This document shows positions 57,225-64,000 of a stretch of DNA of 64,000 nt, piece by piece. The stretch is from JAABRU01 sp041390465 (GTDB taxonomy: Bacteria; Desulfobacterota; Desulfobacteria; Desulfobacterales; Desulfococcaceae). The notes beneath the pieces are model-generated. The model made no database searches. It saw only the letters and a program-made list of their open reading frames with translations, and was not told where the DNA came from. Where the stretch lies: NCBI GenBank assembly GCA_041390465.1, contig JAWKPW010000001.1:1-64000 (forward strand), written 5' to 3'. The first letter of the stretch is position 1; each line of letters begins with the position of its first letter. Both the position numbers and the translations under genes were made by a program.

Positions 57225-59225
57225 TCACGGATTCTTCTGGCCAGGCTTTTCATCCTGCCCCAGCAGTTTGTTGATATTGAAAAAATTCAGCATGTCCATG
57301 GTATTGTGATACCGGATCGGGCCTGTGCCATCTCCTTTTCCTCCTCCAAAAAGAGTTTCCAGGGGAAGCAGTTTTGCACCCTGCATCACTTCAGCCAGTT
57401 TGGAGGCCACAATATACTGCGCGCCTGCACCGCTCCAGGCATCCACCATGGCTTTCTGTCCTCTGGCCTCGGCCAGGAGTTTGGCCTCAATGCCTTCCGC
57501 TCCCTTCTGCGCGGCATACAGCACGGCATCAGCGTCAATTTTTTTCTTGGCCGCATCCCCTTCGGCCTCAAATTTCTTTTGGGCCATGAGAATCTCGGCC
57601 TCATCCCTTTTCTGTTCTGCCGCGATCACGGCCTGTATCTTGATGGTCTCCGCCTTGACCTTTTCTGATTCAAACACAACCAGTTGCTTTTGACGGGAAA
57701 GTTCCGCGTTGGCTTTCTGGGTGTTCTGCTCCTGTTTGTACTGATCTTCCAGTTTGAACGCGATGACTTTCTGGGTGATGGGGCTGCGCAGTTCGGCAGG
57801 CACCTCAAAATGCCGCACCAGGGTCTGGTTGATGATGATTCTGCTTTCTTCGCATTCCTTCTTTATGGCATTGTGCAGATCTGTCTGAAATTTTTCACGG
57901 GTCAGACCGTGAATGAATTCCTCTCCCTTGTTTTTGGAACCGATGATCCGGGCAAAGGCCCGCGCGGAAGGCCGGATCTTTTTGTCCCGCACCGTATTGA
58001 TATCCCGTCCCACTGTGGCCACAATCATGGGGGCATTCTCGGCTTTCACATGATATACAAGTGTCAGGTCAAACTGGATCATGAAACCGTCATCCGAAAG
58101 AAAATGAATGGCGTCATCCCCGGCAGTGTCTCCCTCATTCTGCACCTGGGTCATTTCATAACGCTGTTCCCGTGTGTCAAACGCAATGACTTCATACTCA
58201 AACGGATTGACATAATACATGCCGGGCGGCAGGGTTTCCTCCAGAATGCCGCGTTCCCCCGGTTTTGCCAGCAGTTGTGAGGCGGATTTGGCTTTGCCGG
58301 TTTTGGCAACCTGCACCCCCACAGAACCGTCCGGCACAATCACAGCAGGGACAACCTTCACCTCTTTGTCGTAAGGGTTGATATAATACATGCCGGGCTG
58401 CATCACTTCCCGCTGAATGCCCTGAAATTCGTCATCCCGGCTGACCAGAATGGTCCCGGCCGGGGGCACCTTTCCCACCTTTTTTGTGACAATGCCCACC
58501 TGTCCTTTTTCGATGATCGTGGCCGACACCTGTTCCACCTTCACGGCCAATGGGTTGAAATAATAGGTTCCGGGCGGAATGATTTCCTGCTGGATGCCGC
58601 GGTAACTGCTGTCTCTGGGAACCAGCACCATATTATCCGGCGGCTGATCCCCGGTTTTCCGTATGACCACCCCGATTTTGCCTTCGGGAATCACCACAGC
58701 CGGATATTTTGTGACTTTCAGATATTTCGGGTTGATGGGATGGAGACCCGGTTTCAGCACTTCGCGGCGGGGACCTTTTCCGCCCATATGAAATACCTCT
58801 TTGTCATCAATGACATCTTCATCCGCAAGGATTTGACCGGGCGGCATGGGGGTTCCGTCCAGAGCCTCCACCAGTCCGATCTGCTGGGATTCTATGGATA
58901 TCATGGGTTCCTCCGTGATATCATATTTCCAGAGGCATTCCGCGAGCCAGAAAAAATGTCTTCCGGGCAGCAGCACTTCCCGCCAGTACCCCTTTTCCCC
59001 CTTTTCCACAATGAAGCGGCCTTCCACAGCAGGGGTTCTGCCAAATTTGGAAAAAACCACCCCCACATGGCCCGGATCAATGGAAAACATGACTGCCGAG
59101 AGGAAAACATAACCTGTCAGAAGAAAGACAATAGCAAAAACAACCGGTTTCATGGTGAAAAAACTGCCAATGCCTTTGATGGCGCGTTTTTTCACTTCAT
59201 CTGTTATGACACTTTTCTCTGTCAT
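57225..59225 (-). CDS. Membrane-anchored SPFH (flotillin-like) protein with vault-like tandem repeats
   Basis: 666 residues from the ATG at 59225 (AAAGGAGGAG six bases upstream). One membrane helix (26-48) is followed by three to four tandem units of about 60 residues, each with a VPEGxxGVVxxKxG type strand and a PGxYYxNP turn (examples: PPGTYYFNPLAVKV, QPGMYYINPYDKEV, PPGMYYVNPFEYEV). A SPFH/band-7 domain spans about 345-510 and a long Ala/Lys/Glu coiled-coil 500-610, then a Gly-rich tail. Repeats, SPFH shoulder and cap helix are in the same order as in eukaryotic major vault protein, but with a membrane anchor. It may oligomerise into a membrane-attached ring or cage. Monocistronic. Confidence 0.8.
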   Translation of the reverse strand: MTEKSVITDEVKKRAIKGIGSFFTMKPVVFAIVFLLTGYVFLSAVMFSIDPGHVGVVFSKFGRTPAVEGRFIVEKGEKGYWREVLLPGRHFFWLAECLWKYDITEEPMISIESQQIGLVEALDGTPMPPGQILADEDVIDDKEVFHMGGKGPRREVLKPGLHPINPKYLKVTKYPAVVIPEGKIGVVIRKTGDQPPDNMVLVPRDSSYRGIQQEIIPPGTYYFNPLAVKVEQVSATIIEKGQVGIVTKKVGKVPPAGTILVSRDDEFQGIQREVMQPGMYYINPYDKEVKVVPAVIVPDGSVGVQVAKTGKAKSASQLLAKPGERGILEETLPPGMYYVNPFEYEVIAFDTREQRYEMTQVQNEGDTAGDDAIHFLSDDGFMIQFDLTLVYHVKAENAPMIVATVGRDINTVRDKKIRPSARAFARIIGSKNKGEEFIHGLTREKFQTDLHNAIKKECEESRIIINQTLVRHFEVPAELRSPITQKVIAFKLEDQYKQEQNTQKANAELSRQKQLVVFESEKVKAETIKIQAVIAAEQKRDEAEILMAQKKFEAEGDAAKKKIDADAVLYAAQKGAEGIEAKLLAEARGQKAMVDAWSGAGAQYIVASKLAEVMQGAKLLPLETLFGGGKGDGTGPIRYHNTMDMLNFFNINKLLGQDEKPGQKNP

Positions 59226-59734
59226 GGGCTCCTCCTTTCTTGCATGGGTTGGGGGCAGGGGCGGCGGTTCTGTTTGCAGCGGTTCCTTTTCTGTCATGCA
59301 TACGCACTTTCTGTCATCAGTTTCAGGCAGGTTTCAGCACATATTCCCCTTTCTGCGGCATAAGGTTTATCTGACTGACATCATTCCTGAATTTTTCAAA
59401 GAGAGCAGAAGGCGTTCACAGAGGTGGCAGAGTTTTTTCTGTGATCTCTGTGGAAACACTGTCTGCACCGGGATACTGTGTGCTGCAACTGCTTTTTTTC
59501 TGCAGACAGACAGGCTCGGCAGGCAGGATGCTGCCCAAAGATTTTTTTCCCGGCAGCTTCGCTTTTTTGAGTTGCTTTGTCTGTAGGCATATATTACAGA
59601 TAGAAAAGCTGCAGCGTCAACAGAAAAGAATTCCGGAGGGAAATATCCGCCGAATGCGGGATATTTCTTTCAATATTTTGAAGTTATAATTTTAAAAACT
59701 GAAAAGCAGGTTTTGGTCTTTGGGGAAGACAGTT
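59226..59734. other. Intergenic region
   Basis: Divergent upstream regions of the SPFH and aminotransferase genes. It carries degenerate CTGTGATCTCTGTGG-like sequence around 59415-59460 of the kind seen in dispersed repeats, and no gene. Confidence 0.45.
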
Positions 59735-60598
59735 ATGAAACATGAGACAGTGGGAGATGTTTATTTTGTCTGCCATGAACTTCGTTCATGCGGAGATACG
59801 GAAATATTTGACCGGATTGGGCCGGGAGCCATTTATGAGGTGATCAAGCTCATTGAGGGCATTCCGCTTTTTTTTGAGGCCCACATGGACAGGCTGAAAC
59901 GCTCTGCCGACCTTGCCGGGGAGCGTGTGGAAAAAAATGAGGCAGAGATATGGGATGAAATACATACTCTGGTGGAAAAAAACCGGAAAGAGCATATCAA
60001 TGTCAAACTGATCTGCTGCCGGGAAAAGAAAGGGGAACTTTTTCTCACCTATTTCATCCGCTCTGAATATCCGGGGCCGGACGTGTATGCAAAGGGAATC
60101 CGGACAGTCCTTTACGGCGGGGAACGGGAAATGCCCAATATCAAAACCCTCAGAGACTCTTTTCGGGCCAGGGTTGAGGGAATGCGGGAAAAAACCGGGG
60201 CATATGAGGCGCTGCTGGTGGATCAGAACGGATATGTCACGGAAGGGAGCCGATCAAACATTTTTTTTGTGAAGCAGGGGGAAATCTTCACGCCTCCGGC
60301 CGGAACTGTCCTGCTGGGTGTGACACGTCAGCACGTGGTGAAAATCTGCAAAAGCCTGGGGCTGAATTTCCGTGAACATCCCCTGCACAGATCAGAACTT
60401 GGGAAAATTGACGGGGCCTTTATCACAGGGACCACGGTGGATGTGCTCCCGGTTTCCCATGTGGATGAGATTTCCCTTTCCTCAGTTTCCCATCCGCTTG
60501 TCCAAAAAATTGTTGAGGCATTTGCAAAGGAGATCAGCTCGTATATCAGGGAAAGGAAAACGCGGCGGGAATCCGGAACCTCCGGAGGCAGCCGCTGA
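59735..60598 (+). CDS. Class IV (branched-chain-type) aminotransferase
   Basis: A PLP enzyme of fold type IV. K137 in MPNIKTLR is the expected Schiff-base lysine; GYVTEGSRSNIFFV is the phosphate-binding signature and LLGVTRQHVV the C-terminal motif. The 287-residue length suits branched-chain or D-amino acid aminotransferases and 4-amino-4-deoxychorismate lyase; I cannot decide which. ATG 59735 is preferred over TTG 59720, with GGGGAAGA upstream. No isoleucine/valine or folate genes are adjacent. About 140 bases separate it from the lipoprotein gene on the same strand. Confidence 0.85.
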   Translation: MKHETVGDVYFVCHELRSCGDTEIFDRIGPGAIYEVIKLIEGIPLFFEAHMDRLKRSADLAGERVEKNEAEIWDEIHTLVEKNRKEHINVKLICCREKKGELFLTYFIRSEYPGPDVYAKGIRTVLYGGEREMPNIKTLRDSFRARVEGMREKTGAYEALLVDQNGYVTEGSRSNIFFVKQGEIFTPPAGTVLLGVTRQHVVKICKSLGLNFREHPLHRSELGKIDGAFITGTTVDVLPVSHVDEISLSSVSHPLVQKIVEAFAKEISSYIRERKTRRESGTSGGSR

Positions 60599-60737
60599 CC
60601 GGGTGCGGGGAGCGAAATGCGGGAGGGGAGAGCCGGAATCATTTTTTTGTTTGCCATAATGTTTAAAAAAATATAAACAGTATACATTTTGAAATTTGGT
60701 TCAGACTTCCGGTTTCGGGAGCAGCGGGAGCCTCCAA

Positions 60738-61649
60738 ATGAATAAACATTCTGAAGACGGAAAGACATTCCGAATCTTTTTTCCGATAGTGCTGCTGGGC
60801 GGCATACTGCTGAGCGGATGCAGTCCCGGTCCGTATCTGTCAGGTCAGTTGCTCAGCCGCAGCGTGATGCAGGGGGATTTTCCCCGTTCCGTGGCAGTGC
60901 TTCCCTTCCGGGATCTGACCGGAACCGAGGGGATTGCCCCACTGGTGCGGGTCAGTTTTTACAATCATCTGAGTTCCCTGCCTTACCGGGACGTGGAACT
61001 GCAGATGGTGGATCTGCGGCTCCGGGAAAAGCGGCTGGAGAGCCACAATGCCATTGCAGAGGTATCGGTAAAGGAACTGGGGAAAATACTGGGATGTGAT
61101 GCAGTGGTTTTCGGAACTGTGTATGAGTTTCAGCGAATTTTCGCCGGCTTTTACTCCTCCATGAATGTGGGCGCATCGATAAACATCTGGGATACCCGGA
61201 CCGGAAACAAAATCTGGAGTGACCGTTATACGGCACGGAGTCACGAAGGAGGAATTCCCATCACCCTGCTCGATATTCCCCTGATCACGGTCCGCTCCGG
61301 ACTGAACCTGACCGATGAGGTGAAACTGCAGGCTGTCGAAGAACTGAGCCGGTACCTGAGCAGCAACATTCCCAGACCCGGGGTTTTCCGTATCAGCCGG
61401 CACCGCCCGATGGCATATGAGCTGCAGGCCGGAGCCTTTTTTGAGCCGGAACGGGCAGCCCGTTTTCAGGAAGCCCTGCAGGTCAGGGGCTTTCCGGCTT
61501 TCATCCGCAGAAACACCGATGCGCGGGGGGAACTCTGGCACCGGGTTTTTGTGGGCCCCTATCCGGACAGGGATCAGGCCCTTCAGGTTAAAAAAGAGGT
61601 GGATCATGCCTTTGGGGCAGACTGCTTCATTTCCCGGCAGAGCTCCTGA
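60738..61649 (+). CDS. Lipoprotein with GNA1162-like and SPOR domains
   Basis: 303 residues with a lipobox ILLSGC (C28), so it is lipid-anchored. Residues about 50-220 resemble the DUF799/GNA1162 envelope lipoprotein fold (AVLPFRDLTGTEGI, CDAVVFGTVYEF, INIWDTRTGNKIW, TDEVKLQAVEELSRYL). The last 75 residues form a SPOR domain (YELQAGAFFEPERAARFQEAL, VFVGPYPDRDQA), which binds denuded glycan strands at the septum. This suggests an outer-membrane component that contacts peptidoglycan, perhaps in division or secretion. GGGAG seven bases upstream fixes the ATG. Confidence 0.8.
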   Translation: MNKHSEDGKTFRIFFPIVLLGGILLSGCSPGPYLSGQLLSRSVMQGDFPRSVAVLPFRDLTGTEGIAPLVRVSFYNHLSSLPYRDVELQMVDLRLREKRLESHNAIAEVSVKELGKILGCDAVVFGTVYEFQRIFAGFYSSMNVGASINIWDTRTGNKIWSDRYTARSHEGGIPITLLDIPLITVRSGLNLTDEVKLQAVEELSRYLSSNIPRPGVFRISRHRPMAYELQAGAFFEPERAARFQEALQVRGFPAFIRRNTDARGELWHRVFVGPYPDRDQALQVKKEVDHAFGADCFISRQSS

Positions 61650-61739
61650 AAACAGACAGGGGAAAGCGGATGCCCTTCGGGGCTGCCAGCAGGAACCTGC
61701 GTTGACTTTCCTTAAACACACGGATAAGATAACATTATT

Positions 61740-63746
61740 ATGGCACCAGGAAACATTGTGGAATATATAGATCGGCAGAAGATTGTGTGTGCTGCCGTGC
61801 TGGAGATAAAAAACGAGCGGCTTCGTCTTCTCACGGAAAACAACCGTGAGGTCAAACTTTCGGTATCCCGGCTTTCCCACAGGGGGAAAATGAGCCTCAG
61901 TCTCGCATCAGGCAGGGACAGGGTTGCAGAGTCTCTGAAGGAGCGGGCAAGGCAGAGGAAAATTCTGGCTGAAGGCATTGACATCCGTGAACTGTGGGAA
62001 GTGCTGAGTCCGGAGCAGGAATGGATTGATCTGCAGACCATGACTGCCTTCTGCTTTCCGGATTCCCCCGCAGACGATCAGGAATCTGCCGTAATTCGGG
62101 CTCTGTTTGCCGACCGGCTGTATTTCCGCTTCAACCATGATCAGTTTTTTCCCCATACAGAGGAACAGGTCGAACAGATAAGGGCCAAAGCCAGGGAGGA
62201 GGCACGGAAACAGCGGATTACGGAAAGCGGGGGAGACTGGGTCAGGAGCATTCTGTCCGATCCGGGCACAGATTCCCGCACTCTCGTGCCCCGGCTTACG
62301 GATGAGCAGCAGGAGTGGATCAGAATTCTGCAGTCCTGCTATCTGTCTGAAAAGGAGAGTCCGCACTGGGAACTGGGCAGAGCCATGCTGACAAGAGCCG
62401 GCATCACTGAGATGGAAAACCTCTTCCGTTTTTTTGTCAAAGTCGGCATCTGGAATCCGGATGAAAACATTGATCTCTACCGCTACGGCGTTCCCACCGA
62501 TTTTCCGGAAAAAATCATGGAATGCACAGCATCCCGGACACCTTTTTTCAGCCCTTCATCCGCAGACAGCAGACGCAGAGATCTGACCGGACTTCCCATC
62601 ATCACCATTGACGGTCAGGCCACTCTGGATTTTGATGATGCCCTGAGCCTGGAAAAAAAAGAGGATCATTATGTGCTCGGCGTCCATATCGCGGATGTGG
62701 GGCATTTTGTGGAAAAGGGAAGTCCTCTGGATCAGGAGGCAGTGCAGAGGGGCAGTTCCATCTATATGCCGGACAGGAAAATTTCCATGCTTCCCCAGTG
62801 TCTGGCTGAAGATCAGTGCAGTCTGAAAGCCGGGGAACTCCGTCCGGCCACCAGCACCCTCATCCGGCTGCGGCCCTCAGGGGATATTATCAGTTCCGAG
62901 GTGTGTTCCAGTATAATCCGGGTGGCACGGCAGCTTACCTATCATGAAGTGAACTGCATGGTGGAAGAGGACGGGGAACTTGCCATTCTCCATGACATTG
63001 CCCGTCAGTTCCGGAAGAAGAGGCTGGCAGACGGAGCCGTGCAGATATCCCTGCCGGAAATCAATGTCTGGATGGATGAACGCGGAGAACTGACTGTGAC
63101 CCGGATCAACCGGGAAAGTCCGGGCAGAATGCTGGTCGCGGAGCTTATGATCATGGCCAACTGGCTCAATGCAGGATTTCTTGCACAAAACCGCATGCCC
63201 GCGATTTTCCGGTCTCAGCCCGCGCCGAGGGAGCGCCTGTACAAAGAGGATGAAGGCTCGCTTTTTCAGAACTGGATGCAGCGCAAACTGCTCAGCCGCT
63301 TTGTCCTGAGCACAGAGCCGGAGCCCCATTCGGGACTGGGGCTCGATGCCTATGTCACAGTCACCTCTCCCATCCGGAAATATTCGGATCTGATTACCCA
63401 GAGGCAGATCCGCGCAGTGTTCGGCCTGGACAGCCCCTATTCCGCCGAGGAGGTTCAGCAGACCATCCAGGCCCTGGAACTGCCCATGAGTTATGTCTCA
63501 AAACTGCAGAACCGCCGGAAACACTATTGGCTGCTGAAATATCTGGAAGGGAAAACCGGTCAGAAAGAAGAGGCCATTGTTCTGGGAAAACGGAGAAACA
63601 CCTATCAGGTGCTGATGACCGAATATATGATTGAGTGCACCATCCCCGCATCCGGCGGCATAAACCTGAAACCTGAAGATGTGATACAGGTGACCATACA
63701 GCATGTGGATGCCAGAAAAGAAATACTGAACATATTCATGGGGTGA
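61740..63746 (+). CDS. RNase II/R-family 3'-5' exoribonuclease
   Basis: 668 residues. The RNB catalytic core has four Mg-binding aspartates (D291, D297, D299, D300 in IDGQATLDFDDAL) at the spacing of E. coli RNase II, and the downstream motifs GVHIADVGHFVEKGSPLD, MLPQCLAEDQCSL and YVTVTSPIRKYSDL. A short N-terminal region and a C-terminal S1-like end (residues about 590-668) complete it. The length is closer to RNase II than RNase R. It degrades RNA processively in the cytosol. Starts 90 bases after the lipoprotein gene; the ribosome site is weak. Confidence 0.9.
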   Translation: MAPGNIVEYIDRQKIVCAAVLEIKNERLRLLTENNREVKLSVSRLSHRGKMSLSLASGRDRVAESLKERARQRKILAEGIDIRELWEVLSPEQEWIDLQTMTAFCFPDSPADDQESAVIRALFADRLYFRFNHDQFFPHTEEQVEQIRAKAREEARKQRITESGGDWVRSILSDPGTDSRTLVPRLTDEQQEWIRILQSCYLSEKESPHWELGRAMLTRAGITEMENLFRFFVKVGIWNPDENIDLYRYGVPTDFPEKIMECTASRTPFFSPSSADSRRRDLTGLPIITIDGQATLDFDDALSLEKKEDHYVLGVHIADVGHFVEKGSPLDQEAVQRGSSIYMPDRKISMLPQCLAEDQCSLKAGELRPATSTLIRLRPSGDIISSEVCSSIIRVARQLTYHEVNCMVEEDGELAILHDIARQFRKKRLADGAVQISLPEINVWMDERGELTVTRINRESPGRMLVAELMIMANWLNAGFLAQNRMPAIFRSQPAPRERLYKEDEGSLFQNWMQRKLLSRFVLSTEPEPHSGLGLDAYVTVTSPIRKYSDLITQRQIRAVFGLDSPYSAEEVQQTIQALELPMSYVSKLQNRRKHYWLLKYLEGKTGQKEEAIVLGKRRNTYQVLMTEYMIECTIPASGGINLKPEDVIQVTIQHVDARKEILNIFMG

Positions 63747-63852
63747 ATCCGGAGAACAGCGCACAGTCCGCAGCAGAAATCAGGCGGTGAGGGCAATCAG
63801 GAAAACATGGGGAGACTGTTTGGGATATCACGGTTCACTGACAGAGGAACAC

Positions 63853-64000
63853 ATGTTTGCTTCCGTTCTTTTCAGAAGAATTTTTCCAGCCTTTGCGCTG
63901 ATCAGTGTGGGCCTGCATCTGCTGCTGATTTGGCATTGCACATGGCTGACAGAACAGTATGTTCGGGAAGCAGGGCATGCTGCCCCCATCCGGGATATGA
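63853..64000 (+). CDS. N-terminus of a membrane protein, cut by the window end
   Basis: ATG with AGAGGAAC upstream; 49 codons are visible. After FASVLFRRIFPA a hydrophobic helix (ALISVGLHLLLIW) leads into a presumably periplasmic part. The shape fits the start of a sensor kinase or similar membrane receptor, but nothing more can be said. Confidence 0.5.
   Translation, partial: MFASVLFRRIFPAFALISVGLHLLLIWHCTWLTEQYVREAGHAAPIRDM

Overview
The window looks like a Desulfobacterota chromosome, plausibly a filamentous Desulfobacterales member related to Desulfonema. This is inferred from the very large hybrid kinases, two secreted proteins sharing a lineage-style C-terminal tag ending in LQTVSGIR, a MSHA-type pilus locus, a class IV aminotransferase/RNB nuclease neighbourhood and moderate GC. 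No 16S, ribosomal-protein or respiratory marker is present, so the assignment stays tentative.

Layout, left to right. 1-8.5 kb: two exported tag-bearing proteins flank a RCK/UspA regulator plus Kef-type antiporter operon and a metallo-beta-lactamase/cyclic-nucleotide-binding hydrolase. 9-14.2 kb: serine acetyltransferase (cysE) and a one-polypeptide type IIG restriction-modification enzyme. 14.3-19.2 kb: a CheA-like hybrid with eroded kinase motifs, overlapping by four bases a LarA-family gene. 19.4-22.4 kb: a NACHT ATPase with a long pentapeptide-repeat tail. 22.8-24.6 kb: a MITE-like element, then cobQ. 24.7-36.4 kb: a minus-strand MSHA-type pilus operon (mshI, J, K-position, L, M, E, G), a membrane-bound sigma54 activator and a prepilin gene with its own sigma54-type promoter. 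mshE carries an apparent one-base deletion.

36.5-39 kb is a junction zone: a cNMP-binding protein, a tRNA-3'-end-like fragment, a lone HK97-type prohead protease with a C-terminal membrane anchor, a trmO 3' fragment and a small winged-helix protein. 39-52 kb: enolase and two paralogous giant signalling kinases (SBP-PAS-HK-REC-HPt and STPK-AAA-GAF-PAS-HK-REC-HPt). 52-55 kb: a P-type cation ATPase with a terminal frameshift, then a repeat-rich gap. 55-64 kb: an uncharacterised conserved-looking protein, a membrane-anchored SPFH protein with vault-like tandem repeats, a class IV aminotransferase, a SPOR lipoprotein, an RNase II/R-type exonuclease, and the first codons of a membrane protein cut by the window end.

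How parts fit together: the msh genes form a nearly contiguous transcription unit that builds a type IV pilus, while the sigma54 activator at its end probably drives the separate prepilin gene. Signalling is heavily represented, in four multidomain regulators. The candidates for undescribed biology are the lone prohead protease at a recombination scar, the CheA-like pseudokinase coupled to a LarA-type enzyme, the NACHT-pentapeptide protein, and the SPFH protein with MVP-like architecture. No CRISPR array, rRNA, complete tRNA or transposase gene was found.
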